This document shows positions 1 through 8,390 of a DNA stretch of 32,750 nt, in pieces. The DNA comes from JACCXJ01 sp052387115 (GTDB taxonomy: Bacteria > Pseudomonadota > Gammaproteobacteria > JACCXJ01), in the NCBI GenBank assembly GCA_052387115.1, contig JBQTJM010000378.1:1-32750 (forward strand). The letters run 5' to 3'. Position 1 is the stretch's first letter. Every line of letters starts with the position of its first letter. The notes beneath the pieces were generated by a model. The model worked only from the letters and a program-made list of their open reading frames with translations. It was not told where the DNA came from and did no database searches. The position numbers and the translations under genes are program-made.

Positions 1-18
1 GGCCGGCTTTGAGGCACC

Positions 19-918
19 TCACGACCCGTGCTCGAAGATCCCATCGAGGGTCGAGGTCAATGCGGTACGCCAATCCGGCAGATAGAGGCCGAAGGTCTGG
101 GCCAGCTTCGTGCAGTCGAGGCGGGAGTTCAGGGGGCGGCGGGCCGGCAGAGGATAGTCGCTGGTGGCGATTGGCAGTATCCTCTTGACCGCCATTGGCG
201 GTTCGCGCGGCACCTCGCGGGCGGCGGCGACGATGGCGGTGGCAAACCCGTGCCACGAGGTCTCGCCGCCTGTGGTCAGATGGTAAGTACCGCTCGCCGA
301 GCGCCACGCCTCGCGCGTCGAGAGCCTTCCCAGGATCAGCGCCGTGGCATCGGCGATCAGGCGCGCCGGCGTCGGGGCGCCGATCTGATCCGCGACGATG
401 CGTAACTCCTGCCGCTCTGCCGAGAGCCGCAATACGGTCTTGACGAAATTCTGGCCGCGCGCGGCATACACCCAGCTGGTACGCAGGATCAGGTGGTCGC
501 AAACCAACTGCTGGATCGCGAGCTCCCCGCAGAGTTTGCTGCGGCCGTACGCGTTCAGCGGGCTGGCGATATCCCGTTCCGTGTAGAGACCGGGCTTGGC
601 CCCGTCAAACACGTAGTCGGTCGAGTAATGGATGAGCAAGGCCCCACGCTTGCGGGCCTCTTCGGCCAAGACGCCGACGGCGGTCCCGTTGATGGTGGTC
701 GCGAGCGATTCTTCCTGCTCGGCCCTGTCCACCGCGTTGTAGGCGGCGGCGTTGACGATCACGTCGGGGTGGATAGTATCGATGAGCGTCGGTATGGCGT
801 CTGGATGGGATAGATCGCAGCGCCCCCTGTCGACCGCAACCACCTCACCGAGCGGCATGAGGCCGCGGGCCAGCTCGAAACCCACTTGACCGGTCGCGCC
901 GGTCACCAAGAACCTCAT
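19..918 (-). CDS. rfbD: dTDP-4-dehydrorhamnose reductase
   Basis: Catalyses the last step of dTDP-L-rhamnose synthesis, NAD(P)H-dependent reduction of dTDP-4-keto-L-rhamnose; cytosolic, feeding O-antigen or exopolysaccharide synthesis. The 299-residue product starts MRFLVTGATGQVG (Rossmann glycine motif at residues 7-13), has the YVFDG segment near residue 102 and the short-chain-dehydrogenase YxxxK pair as YGRSK (Tyr124, Lys128). The open frame runs on upstream to 1233, but that extension is antisense to nothing sensible and lies inside rfbC. The ATG at 918 is chosen because it overlaps the rfbC stop as ATGA and is followed immediately by the conserved N terminus. Last gene of the rfbBACD order. 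Length is normal for the family. RfbD/RmlD assignment is firm. Confidence 0.96.
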   Translation of the reverse strand: MRFLVTGATGQVGFELARGLMPLGEVVAVDRGRCDLSHPDAIPTLIDTIHPDVIVNAAAYNAVDRAEQEESLATTINGTAVGVLAEEARKRGALLIHYSTDYVFDGAKPGLYTERDIASPLNAYGRSKLCGELAIQQLVCDHLILRTSWVYAARGQNFVKTVLRLSAERQELRIVADQIGAPTPARLIADATALILGRLSTREAWRSASGTYHLTTGGETSWHGFATAIVAAAREVPREPPMAVKRILPIATSDYPLPARRPLNSRLDCTKLAQTFGLYLPDWRTALTSTLDGIFEHGS

Positions 919-1460
919 GGAAAGCACTCCGCTCGTTTGAGAGGCACGCCGGCCTGGTCCTTGGGCGACAACAGCGGCAGACCGGCGAGCGGCCATTCGA
1001 TATCGATGTCCGGATCGTTCCAGAGGATGACGCGCTCGTGCTCGGGGGCGTAGTAATCGGTGGCCTTGTAGAAGACATCCACGCGCTCGCTCAGCACCAG
1101 AAAACCGTGCGCAATACCGGGCGGCAGCCAGAGTTGCCGGTGATTGTCTTCTGAGAGCTCCACGCCTACCCATTGGCCGAAGCTCTGAGAGGACCGGCGA
1201 ATATCCACCGCAACATCGAACAGGGCCCCGCACACGACCGACACCAGTTTGCCCTGGGCCTGCCGAACCTGGTAGTGCAGACCGCGCAGGACGCCGCGGC
1301 GCGAGCGCGAGTGGTTGTCTTGGACGAAGTCCACAGAGAGCCCGGTCGCCTGCCCGAAACCGCGGGCGTTGTAGCCCTCCAGGAAAAACCCCCGCGCATC
1401 ACCGAACACCCGGGGTTCGATGATGAGCACATCGGCGATCGCCGTGCGCACGACGTTCAT
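915..1460 (-). CDS. rfbC: dTDP-4-dehydrorhamnose 3,5-epimerase
   Basis: Epimerises dTDP-4-keto-6-deoxy-D-glucose at C3 and C5 to give the L-rhamnose configuration. The product is a 181-residue cupin of normal RmlC length. Visible family signatures are RGVLRGLHYQ with the catalytic His62, GIAHGF (residues 115-120), and the YKATDYYAP segment at about 131-139 carrying the active-site tyrosine. It sits third in rfbBACD; its start overlaps the rfbA stop and its stop overlaps the rfbD start, each as a 4-base ATGA, so translation is probably coupled along the operon. Nothing looks damaged. Confidence 0.96.
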   Translation of the reverse strand: MNVVRTAIADVLIIEPRVFGDARGFFLEGYNARGFGQATGLSVDFVQDNHSRSRRGVLRGLHYQVRQAQGKLVSVVCGALFDVAVDIRRSSQSFGQWVGVELSEDNHRQLWLPPGIAHGFLVLSERVDVFYKATDYYAPEHERVILWNDPDIDIEWPLAGLPLLSPKDQAGVPLKRAECFP

Positions 1461-2341
1461 GAGGACTCCCGCTCGGTCGAAAGACGCAAAAGGTACTGGC
1501 CATAGCCGTTTTTGGCGAGCGGTGCCGCGAGCCTCAGGAGTTGCTCGGTTTCAATAAAGCCTTTGCGCCAGGCGATCTCCTCCGGACAGGCGACCTTGAG
1601 CCCCTGGCGATGCTCGATGGTTTCGATGAAATTCGATGCCTCTATCAGCGATTCGTGGGTACCGGTGTCGAGCCAGGCGAATCCGCGCCCCATGATCGCC
1701 ACGGACAGCCGCCTGCGCTCCAGATAGGCGCGGTTGACATCGGTGATCTCCAGCTCGCCGCGGGCCGAGGGTTCGAGGCCCGCGGCGATCCCGACCACGT
1801 CCCGGTCATAGAAATACAGCCCCGTGACGGCATAGTGGGATTTGGGGCGGGTGGGTTTCTCTTCCAGCGACGTGGCCCGACCGTGAGCGTCGAAGGCCAC
1901 CACGCCATAGCGCTCGGGGTCGTTCACATGGTAAGCAAATACGGTGGCACCGACCTCGTTCAGCATGGCCCGCTCCAGGTGCATCTGGAGATCGTGGCCG
2001 TAAAAGATATTGTCGCCCAGGACCAGCGCCGAATGACCGCCGCCGATGAAGGACCGTCCGATGACGAAGGCCTGCGCCAGTCCATCCGGGCTCGGCTGGA
2101 CGGCGTACTGGAGGTTCAGCCCCCAGTCCGATCCGTCACCGAGCAGTTGTTCGAAGCGCTCGGTGTCCTGCGGGGTGCTGATGATGAGGATGTCGCGAAT
2201 GCCCGCCAGCATGAGCGTGCTGAGCGGGTAATAGATCATCGGTTTGTCGTAGACGGGCAGGAGTTGTTTGGAGATCGCCTTGGTCACCGGGAAAAGCCGC
2301 GTCCCGGAGCCGCCGGCCAGGATGATACCTTTACGGTTCAT
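1457..2341 (-). CDS. rfbA: glucose-1-phosphate thymidylyltransferase
   Basis: Condenses glucose-1-phosphate with dTTP to give dTDP-glucose, the entry step of dTDP-rhamnose synthesis. The 294-residue product begins MNRKGIILAGGSGTRLFPVT, the nucleotide-binding signature of sugar-phosphate nucleotidylyltransferases (GGSGTRL at 10-16), followed by KQLLPVYDKPM; GDNIFYG and EEKPTRPKS are also typical. The open frame extends upstream to 2410, but the ATG at 2341 overlaps the rfbB stop as ATGA and matches the family N terminus, so it is taken as the start. Second gene of the operon. Confidence 0.96.
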   Translation of the reverse strand: MNRKGIILAGGSGTRLFPVTKAISKQLLPVYDKPMIYYPLSTLMLAGIRDILIISTPQDTERFEQLLGDGSDWGLNLQYAVQPSPDGLAQAFVIGRSFIGGGHSALVLGDNIFYGHDLQMHLERAMLNEVGATVFAYHVNDPERYGVVAFDAHGRATSLEEKPTRPKSHYAVTGLYFYDRDVVGIAAGLEPSARGELEITDVNRAYLERRRLSVAIMGRGFAWLDTGTHESLIEASNFIETIEHRQGLKVACPEEIAWRKGFIETEQLLRLAAPLAKNGYGQYLLRLSTERESS

Positions 2342-3405
2342 GCCACCTCTGCGCCGTAGTGGTGGGCCGTCCACTCCCGATACGCCCCGCTGGTGACGTC
2401 CCGGATCCAATCGCCGTGTTCCAGGTACCAGCCCACGGTCTTGCGGAACCCGGTGTTAAAGGTCTCCGCCGGGACCCAACCAAGCTCTCGCCGGATCTTG
2501 CGGGAATCGATGGCATAACGCCGGTCGTGGCCGGGCCGATCCGTCACGTAGGTGATCTGGCGCGCATAGGCCCGCCCGTCGCTACGCGGACTCTGCTCAT
2601 CCAGGATGGCGCACAGCCGCTCGACCACCTCGATGTTGGGCCGCTCGTTGGAGCCGCCGATGTTATAGGTCTCGCCCGGCCCGCCCTGGTCCAGCACCAC
2701 ACGAATGGCGCTGCAATGGTCTTGCACATAAAGCCAGTCGCGGATCTGCCGGCCGTCTCCGTACACGGGCAGGGGTCTACCGGCCAGGGCCTGATGGATG
2801 ACCAATGGGATCAACTTTTCCGGGAACTGATAAGGACCGTAATTATTGGAACAGTTGGTGGTGAGCACCGGCAGGCCATAGGTGTGATGGTAGGCCCGCA
2901 CCAGATGGTCGGACGCGGCCTTCGAGGCGGAATAGGGGCTATTGGGTCGATACGGGTGGGTCTCCGTGAAGGGCGGATCGTTCGGGCCGAGCGACCCATA
3001 GACCTCGTCCGTACAGACGTGCAGGAAACGGAACCGCTCGCGCGCCTCGCCCGACAGTCCGATCCAGTGGGCGCGCACGGCCTCGAGCAGCTGGAAGGTG
3101 CCGACGCAGTTGGTCTCGATGAACGCCGCCGGCCCGTGGATGGAGCGGTCGACATGGGATTCGGCGGCAAAATTGACCACGGCCCGCGGCCGGTGCTCGG
3201 CGCACAGCCGCGAGACGAGATCGAAATCGCCGATGTCACCCCGAACGAAGACGTGACGCGGATCGTCCCGGACGCTCGCAAGGTTTTGCAGGTTGCCGGC
3301 GTAGGTGAGCCTGTCGAGGTTGACGAGGGCTTCGCCGATCTCCGCCAGCCAGTCGAGAACGAAATTGGAGCCGATAAAACCGGCCCCTCCAGTGACAAGG
3401 ATCAT
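2338..3405 (-). CDS. rfbB: dTDP-glucose 4,6-dehydratase
   Basis: Converts dTDP-glucose to dTDP-4-keto-6-deoxyglucose using bound NAD+. The 355-residue extended short-chain dehydrogenase has the GGAGFIG dinucleotide-binding motif (residues 6-12), the catalytic TDE triplet in CTDEVYG (132-134) and YxxxK as YSASK (Tyr158, Lys162). First gene of the minus-strand rfbBACD operon, so the promoter should lie in the divergent region 3406-3560. The rfbD and rfbC order at the 3' end is one of the common arrangements. Length and motifs are complete. Confidence 0.97.
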   Translation of the reverse strand: MILVTGGAGFIGSNFVLDWLAEIGEALVNLDRLTYAGNLQNLASVRDDPRHVFVRGDIGDFDLVSRLCAEHRPRAVVNFAAESHVDRSIHGPAAFIETNCVGTFQLLEAVRAHWIGLSGEARERFRFLHVCTDEVYGSLGPNDPPFTETHPYRPNSPYSASKAASDHLVRAYHHTYGLPVLTTNCSNNYGPYQFPEKLIPLVIHQALAGRPLPVYGDGRQIRDWLYVQDHCSAIRVVLDQGGPGETYNIGGSNERPNIEVVERLCAILDEQSPRSDGRAYARQITYVTDRPGHDRRYAIDSRKIRRELGWVPAETFNTGFRKTVGWYLEHGDWIRDVTSGAYREWTAHHYGAEVA

Positions 3406-3560
3406 GCAGCCCCTGATATCTCCCCTAAGCTACTACCCCTCATAAACCGCGAACCGCGAATATATCTCCTCCTCCCCGCCGGCGGGCCTCGGGTACACCG
3501 GTATGATTACATGGCCTCGCCCACCGCCACAAGCTGGTCTCCGCCAAAAATAAAGAAATC
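3406..3560. promoter_or_regulatory. divergent intergenic region, rfbB / LysM gene
   Basis: Short 155-base spacer between the minus-strand rfb operon and the plus-strand LysM gene, so it must hold both promoters. It is AT-richer in its middle and right part (a run reading AATATATC near 3458 and an A-rich run before 3561). No confident -35/-10 pair could be chosen by eye. Confidence 0.35.
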
Positions 3561-4382
3561 ATGATCGCCAAGGCCGGTCCACAGCCCTCGGTCCAACGCT
3601 ACAATGGGCGCGTGCAGCCCTCGCTAATCCTCTTTTGCGGACTCTTGATGCTCTACGGCGGGACTACCGGACGCATGGCGTCGGCCGAGCCGGCGGCGCC
3701 CGCCCCACTCCCGGAACGCGTCGCCGCACTGGAACGCGAGATCGCCCGAGTGCTGGCCCTGGCCGAGGCGCGCGCCCCGAGCGCCTCCCGGCTCGAAGCC
3801 GAGCTCGGCAATCTCGCGCGCAGGCTGTCGGCCTTGCGCCTGCGCAACGCCATACTCGCCACCGAGAATACCCGACTGACGCGTGAGTCCCTGGCGGCCG
3901 ACACGCGCCTGCGCCGGCTCACCCGGGACGCGGAAACCGGGCGCGGCGAGCACGCGTCATTGCTGGCGAAATACGGGGACAGCGAGGCCCGTGCGGGCCG
4001 GCTGCAAGCGCGGGTCACGGAGTTGCAGGAACGCCTGGCGTCGAACCGCCCAGACCCCGATGCCATCGCGGCCGCCCGCGCGCGGATCACCGAGTTGCAC
4101 AAGGCCTACCGCACCCTGCGCGCCACGCGCCCGCACGACTCGACCCGCAAGGCGGCCTTGGAATCGACACTCAAGGCCCTGCAACGAGGCCAGATTGAGA
4201 TGGCGCTCCTGACCGGGGCGCGCGGCGTGTACACGGTGCAGGAGGGTGACAGCCTGGAGCGCATCGCGAGGTTCTTCTATCGTGATCCAAGCCGCTGGCA
4301 GGCCATCTTCCGGGCCAACGAGATCCTCTTGAGTCGGCCGGGGCAGATAGCGCCCGGTATCGTGCTGCTCATCCCGCGTTAA
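3561..4382 (+). CDS. exported coiled-coil protein with C-terminal LysM domain
   Basis: Probable envelope or periplasmic protein of 273 residues. A hydrophobic stretch (LILFCGLLMLYGG, about residues 22-34) followed by an Ala-Ser-Ala-like site suggests an export signal. Residues about 45-205 are rich in Ala, Arg, Glu and Leu with heptad-like spacing and look like a long coiled coil. The last ~50 residues (GVYTVQEGDSLERIARFFY onward to the end) form a LysM-type peptidoglycan-binding domain. The ATG at 3561 gives an unusually long, basic n-region; an in-frame GTG at 3612 would give a more normal signal peptide, and neither has a strong ribosome binding site. Stands alone between rfb and the GGDEF-EAL gene. 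Resembles FimV/TolA-like scaffold proteins only in general layout; no specific function is claimed. Confidence 0.8.
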   Translation: MIAKAGPQPSVQRYNGRVQPSLILFCGLLMLYGGTTGRMASAEPAAPAPLPERVAALEREIARVLALAEARAPSASRLEAELGNLARRLSALRLRNAILATENTRLTRESLAADTRLRRLTRDAETGRGEHASLLAKYGDSEARAGRLQARVTELQERLASNRPDPDAIAAARARITELHKAYRTLRATRPHDSTRKAALESTLKALQRGQIEMALLTGARGVYTVQEGDSLERIARFFYRDPSRWQAIFRANEILLSRPGQIAPGIVLLIPR

Positions 4383-4612
4383 TTTGATCTCTTTGGGCTG
4401 ATTTCTTTGGGCCCAAGCCGCGCGCCGGATACCGTGCTCGCAAGGGCGCAACCGCGCTGAAGTGTGACCTAGGTCACCGCCCGACCGGCCGACTTGTGTT
4501 ACAAAGGGACGGCCTTGGTCTTGCCTGGCTCCAGGACGGCCTGCTGCGGTTGGGCCAATGGATTGCACTCAGGTCATGGATCGTCCAGGACCATGGAAGA
4601 GGTCGAATCGAC

Positions 4613-6295
4613 GTGAAACTCGAGGCAAAACTCCCGCTGATACTGGCCCCGTTGAGCCTCGTGCCTGCGGTCCTGGTGGGCACCTTGGCCTGGCGGGAGG
4701 CATCCCCGCTGGACCAGGACGCGGCGCTCGCCCTGCTCGCCGTGGCACTTTCGGGCGGACTGGCCGTCGCGGCGGTGGCGTTCCTGCTGTTGCGGGCACT
4801 CCTGACCCGGCGCCTGCGGGCCTTGCAGCAGGCCGCGGGCGAGCTCGGCCGAGGCAACGTGCTGGTGCCGATCGACGTAGGGGCCCGCGACGAGCTCGGC
4901 GATCTCGCTCAGTCGCTACGCACCATGGGCCATAACCTCAGGCAGTCGAGCGAGCAGATCCGCTATTTCGCCTACCACGACAGCCTCACCAAGCTGCCCA
5001 ACCGGCTGATGTTCGGAGAATACCTGAAACGCGCGCTGGCCCATGCCAAGCGCGGCCGGCGGACACTGGCCTTGCTGTTCGTGGACCTCGACGATTTCAA
5101 GCACATCAACGACACGCTCGGGCATGCCGCCGGCGATCAAGTCTTGATCGAATTCTCCGAACGGCTGCTCCACTGCCTGCGCGCCGATGATTACGTAGGC
5201 AGAACCGATCCGGCCTCCGAGGAAGGGGACACCATCGCCAGGCTCGGCGGGGACGAGTTCACCATCCTCCTGCCGGATATCGAGGATGCCTTGCAGGCCG
5301 CCACGGTGGCCGAACGGGTCATCGCCGCCACCGCCTCTCCCGTCTGGTATCGCGACCAGGAGCTGCACATCGGCGCGAGCATCGGGATCACGCTCTATCC
5401 CAGTGACGGCGTACAGGCCGAGACCCTGATCAAGAACGCCGACATGGCCATGTACCACGCCAAAGCCAAAGGCAAGAACACCTACCAGTACTACCGCGAG
5501 CGCATGAACGTGGCCGCGGTGCGACGCCTGAGCCTGGAGACCGCCCTGCGCAAGGCCTTGGAGCGCGAAGAGTTCGAGGTGTACTTCCAGCCCGAGCTGG
5601 ACCTCGCCGCGGGCCGCATCGTTACGGTCGAGGCCCTGATCCGGTGGCATCATCCGGAAGACGGTCTGGTGCTGCCCGGCCAGTTCATCACGGTGGCCGA
5701 GGAGACCGGGCTGATCGTGCCGATCGGCCAATGGGTCCTCAGGGCCGCGTGTCACCAGGCCGCGGCCTGGCGGAACGCGGGCCTCGCGGGGTTGGCCGTG
5801 GCCGTGAACGTCTCCGGCGTCCAGTTCATGCGCCAGGAGCTGCCCGAGCTGGTCGAGGAGGCCCTGAGGGAGGCCGGGCTCGCCCCCACGGCGCTCGAGA
5901 TCGAGGTGACGGAGACGGCCCTCATGCGAGCCGAGCACTCGATCGTGAGGCAACTGCCCGCCATCAAAGAGCTGGGGGTCGCGATCGCGATGGATGACTT
6001 CGGGACCGGGTATTCCTCGCTCGGCTACCTGCGGCGCTTCCCCATCGACAAGCTCAAGATCGACCGCAGCTTCGTGGCGGGCGTCACGACCGAGGCCGGG
6101 GATGCGGCGATCTGCTCGGCGATCCTGGCCATCGCGGAGAGCATGGGGCTTACCGTGACCGCCGAGGGGGTGGAAGAGCCGGCGCAGCTCGAGTTCCTGC
6201 GCGAGCGCGGCTGCCGGCTCATCCAGGGGAATATCGTGAGCCCGGCGGTGCCGGCCTCGGCCATCCCGGCCTTGGTGCAAAACGGAAGTAGATAA
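4613..6295 (+). CDS. membrane-associated GGDEF-EAL cyclic-di-GMP protein
   Basis: Predicted dual-domain cyclic-di-GMP enzyme, 560 residues from the GTG at 4613. The N terminus has two hydrophobic segments (about residues 5-22 and 36-55) with little between them, then a HAMP-like linker, a GGDEF domain with intact GGDEF (212-216) and an EAL domain with EAL (340-342), DDFGTGYSSL (461-470), KIDRSFV and EGVEE. All catalytic signatures of both domains look present. The inhibitory RxxD site before GGDEF is not seen (EEGD instead). The open frame extends to a GTG at 4496; the 4613 start is preferred because GGAAGAGG lies 10 bases upstream and the first membrane segment follows at once. No sensor domain fits between the membrane segments, so the input signal is unclear. 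Confidence 0.88.
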   Translation: MKLEAKLPLILAPLSLVPAVLVGTLAWREASPLDQDAALALLAVALSGGLAVAAVAFLLLRALLTRRLRALQQAAGELGRGNVLVPIDVGARDELGDLAQSLRTMGHNLRQSSEQIRYFAYHDSLTKLPNRLMFGEYLKRALAHAKRGRRTLALLFVDLDDFKHINDTLGHAAGDQVLIEFSERLLHCLRADDYVGRTDPASEEGDTIARLGGDEFTILLPDIEDALQAATVAERVIAATASPVWYRDQELHIGASIGITLYPSDGVQAETLIKNADMAMYHAKAKGKNTYQYYRERMNVAAVRRLSLETALRKALEREEFEVYFQPELDLAAGRIVTVEALIRWHHPEDGLVLPGQFITVAEETGLIVPIGQWVLRAACHQAAAWRNAGLAGLAVAVNVSGVQFMRQELPELVEEALREAGLAPTALEIEVTETALMRAEHSIVRQLPAIKELGVAIAMDDFGTGYSSLGYLRRFPIDKLKIDRSFVAGVTTEAGDAAICSAILAIAESMGLTVTAEGVEEPAQLEFLRERGCRLIQGNIVSPAVPASAIPALVQNGSR

Positions 6296-6315
6296 ACAGG
6301 CCGGGATCGGCGCGT

Positions 6316-6369
6316 GTAGGGGCAGGCCTTGTGCCTGCCCAAGAGGGCGACCACAAGGGTCGCCCCTAC
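6316..6369. repeat. 54-bp double-hairpin palindromic repeat
   Basis: The ends are inverted (GTAGGGGC at 6316 and GCCCCTAC ending at 6369), and the inside folds as two adjacent hairpins: GGGCAGGC/GCCTGCCC with loop CTTGT, then GGGCGACC/GGTCGCCC with loop ACAAG. It lies just after the GGDEF-EAL stop and before the convergent imuB end. The form is that of REP-type intergenic elements; it could also act as a bidirectional transcription barrier, though there is no T-tract. A related half element lies inside imuB at 7501-7525. Confidence 0.8.
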
Positions 6370-6451
6370 GAACATATCCCGGCTTCGGCAAATCCTCGAC
6401 GCTCCAGGAGATTCAAAGATCGTCGCGAGCGCGGCGGATTTTTCACAAACG

Positions 6452-8056
6452 TCAGTCGAAGACCCCGTGCAGAAACCAGGCGGAGGTATCCCCGAGGTCG
6501 CGATAGATCCAGAAACGCGCCCCATGGGGGTCACGGGCGACAAAATAGTCTCGCGCGATATCCTGCCCATCCCACCAGCCGGACTCGATGCGCTCGGGCC
6601 CCGATTCCGCCTCGAGCGGTCCGTTGAGATAAGGCCGTCCGTCCCGGTGCGAGAGCGGCCGGGGCTCCTTCAGCAACCACAGCGGCAAAACTCTAATAAC
6701 ACGATGAGGCCTGTTCGGATCCCTGGCCGAGCCACCCACAGGGGGAGCGGCGGTGCGCTCTGCCGGTGGGCAAGGATGCCAGGCCCGCTCGGGGCGATGG
6801 TCGGCGACCGCGTAGAGACCCGCCACGGCGGATTCCCCAAGGCGGGCGCGCAGGCGCTCGATGAGCCGTACAGGATCCTCCTCCGGTCCCCGCGGTCCTT
6901 GATATTCTTTTCTATTTCTTTCCAGGGGCCACAGCCCCAAGGGGGTCTCGGCGAGGGGAGCGATGGCCTCCGCTCTCATGATCAGCGCCCGCACCGGGGC
7001 GCGCAGCGACAGGCCATTCAGGCGTTCCCGAAACAGCGCGAGCAGATGCTCCGGGTCGCGGCTCGGGGCCAAGAGACCCATCTCGATTATGGTAGGGTGG
7101 ATGGCGGTAGGGTGGATCGGGGTGTGGTGGATCGGGGTATCTTGGCCGTGCGCGTGCGCAAGCCGCCACGTCAAACGCCGCACCCCTGCGCGCCGCGCGG
7201 CCAGAAACCCGTGAAGCTCGAACAGCATCCGCCGCCCCCCGAACAGCAAGGCCTCGAGCGTATGGACCTCCTCGGGAAGATCGAGGCGGGTCTCGAAGCG
7301 GGCGGGTGGCTCGAACCGGGGCCGGGGGTCCGGTGCCCGGCCGAGCGCCCGATCCAGGAGCGAGACGAGCGCGGGGCCGAGCCGGCGGGCGAGCCCGGCA
7401 CGCGGGAGCCGCAAGAGCCCTCCCACAGTTGCGATCCCTAGGCCCTCGAGGAGCCGGAGCTCGCGCCCGGAAAGCCTGAGGACCTCGAGGGGCAGGGCGT
7501 GTAGGGGCGCCCCTCGTGGGTGCCCGGTATCCTCGGTGACGATGACCGGCGCCGTCCCGCCGCCGCGGGCGAGGAAGGTGGCCATGAGCGGTGTGGGGCC
7601 GAGGCCCAGGACAGGGCGGAAACCCAATTTGCCCATCCCCTCCCGGACCCGCCGCGCGAGTGCCTCTGCGCCCCCGAAGAGCCCGAGACTCCCCTGGATC
7701 TCCAGGAGGACGTTATCCGGGGGGGCCAGGCTGACCTCGGGGGTGAACTGCATGGCCCAGGCGGCGATCCCCGAGAGCGCCTGTCCCTCGGCGCGCTCAT
7801 CGCGCTGGAAGACCCGCAATCCCCCCCCGGGCGCCACCCGCGCCCGGGCGTCCCCGGCCGCCATCCCCGGCCCGATCCCATGCCCGCGGGCCGCCTGGTT
7901 GCAGACCAGGACTTCCGCCCGGGGCCCCACGCCCCCCACCGCCATGGCCGGGATAGCGCTGTCTTCACCCCCGCGCTCGAATACCTCCAGCGGCAGCGCC
8001 GGGAGATGGATGCATAGCCATAGTGGGGTCCTACTATCCATCGCTCGAGCTATCAC
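6452..8056 (-). CDS. imuB: ImuB-like, catalytically inactive Y-family polymerase homologue
   Basis: 534-residue Y-family DNA polymerase-like protein of the ImuB group, which acts as an adaptor for the DnaE2/ImuC polymerase in SOS mutagenesis. ImuB features: the N terminus LWLCIHLPALPLEVF lacks the catalytic Asp of true Y-family polymerases, and the second acidic motif is replaced by VLLEIQGSLGLFGG. A helix-hairpin-helix region (LEGLGIATVGGLLRLPRAGLA) and a little-finger-like domain follow. The GTG at 8056 is favoured over the ATG at 8041 because GGAG lies 10 bases upstream of the GTG. Same strand as lexA and imuA but separated from them by ~1.1 kb of inserted material. It contains a three-unit TPIHP-type repeat (7091-7135) and a REP-like hairpin (7501-7525). 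No dnaE2 follows; the next gene downstream is convergent. Confidence 0.85.
   Translation of the reverse strand: MIARAMDSRTPLWLCIHLPALPLEVFERGGEDSAIPAMAVGGVGPRAEVLVCNQAARGHGIGPGMAAGDARARVAPGGGLRVFQRDERAEGQALSGIAAWAMQFTPEVSLAPPDNVLLEIQGSLGLFGGAEALARRVREGMGKLGFRPVLGLGPTPLMATFLARGGGTAPVIVTEDTGHPRGAPLHALPLEVLRLSGRELRLLEGLGIATVGGLLRLPRAGLARRLGPALVSLLDRALGRAPDPRPRFEPPARFETRLDLPEEVHTLEALLFGGRRMLFELHGFLAARRAGVRRLTWRLAHAHGQDTPIHHTPIHPTAIHPTIIEMGLLAPSRDPEHLLALFRERLNGLSLRAPVRALIMRAEAIAPLAETPLGLWPLERNRKEYQGPRGPEEDPVRLIERLRARLGESAVAGLYAVADHRPERAWHPCPPAERTAAPPVGGSARDPNRPHRVIRVLPLWLLKEPRPLSHRDGRPYLNGPLEAESGPERIESGWWDGQDIARDYFVARDPHGARFWIYRDLGDTSAWFLHGVFD
7091..7135. repeat. 15-bp in-frame minisatellite within imuB
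   Basis: Three consecutive 15-base units, each GGT(A/G)(G/T)GGTGGATNGN in shape, at 7091-7105, 7106-7120 and 7121-7135, with a partial fourth start at 7136. Because 15 is a multiple of three, the array stays in frame and encodes a TPIHP-like pentapeptide repeat in the ImuB little-finger region. Unit number may vary between strains. Confidence 0.85.
7501..7525. repeat. REP-like half element inside imuB
   Basis: Starts with GTAGGGGC like the 6316-6369 repeat, then folds as GGGCGCCC/GGGTGCCC around a CTCGT loop. It is read in frame by imuB, giving the GHPRGAPLH segment just before the conserved LPLEVLRL part. Confidence 0.6.
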
Positions 8057-8117
8057 GGTTCGTTATCTCCCCATGCCCGAGATATGCTAACCGTCCGCTT
8101 CAGAGACCATCGCATGG

Positions 8118-8306
8118 TTAGGCGTAGCTGTTTGGAGCGCAGTGATATATTATTTTATCAATACAATATGGCTGATACTGAGATAGGTTTTCCCCTCTTT
8201 CGCCAGGGGTGCCGTCGTTGCAGCCGGCTTCAAAGAGTTCATCGGCAATCTCTTCGGTCAGTCCAAGCGGTCCTGACAAAATCAAGGTGAATTCATACTT
8301 GGCCAT
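8118..8306 (-). pseudogene. 5' fragment of a small conserved hypothetical gene
   Basis: The 62-codon frame begins MAKYEFTLILSGPLGLTEEI and continues ADELFEAGCNDGTPG. This resembles the N-terminal half of a family of ~80-100-residue hypothetical proteins that I recall from proteobacteria (EFTLILSG near the start and a GCDDG-like motif). After about residue 35 the sequence turns into unrelated, AT-richer codons, so the C-terminal half appears lost. It lies between imuB and the REP/RAYT insertion, which suggests the insertion or a deletion destroyed it. Function unknown; a partner gene was not seen. Confidence 0.55.
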
Positions 8307-8333
8307 TTCGCGTTACCTCGGGCTGGTCGGGCT

Positions 8334-8383
8334 GGTTCCCAAGCTCCCGCTTGGGAACCCGGTCCGTGAAGCTCCTGCTTCAC
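8334..8383. repeat. left REP element flanking the RAYT gene
   Basis: Two hairpins in 50 bases: GGTTCCCAAG/CTTGGGAACC, then the spacer CGGTCC, then GTGAAGC/GCTTCAC. It ends 7 bases from the RAYT stop codon. It is the inverted counterpart of 9023-9072: the first hairpin arms and the spacer are identical, and the second hairpin differs by changes on both arms that keep the pairing. Confidence 0.9.
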
Positions 8384-8390
8384 ATCTCCA

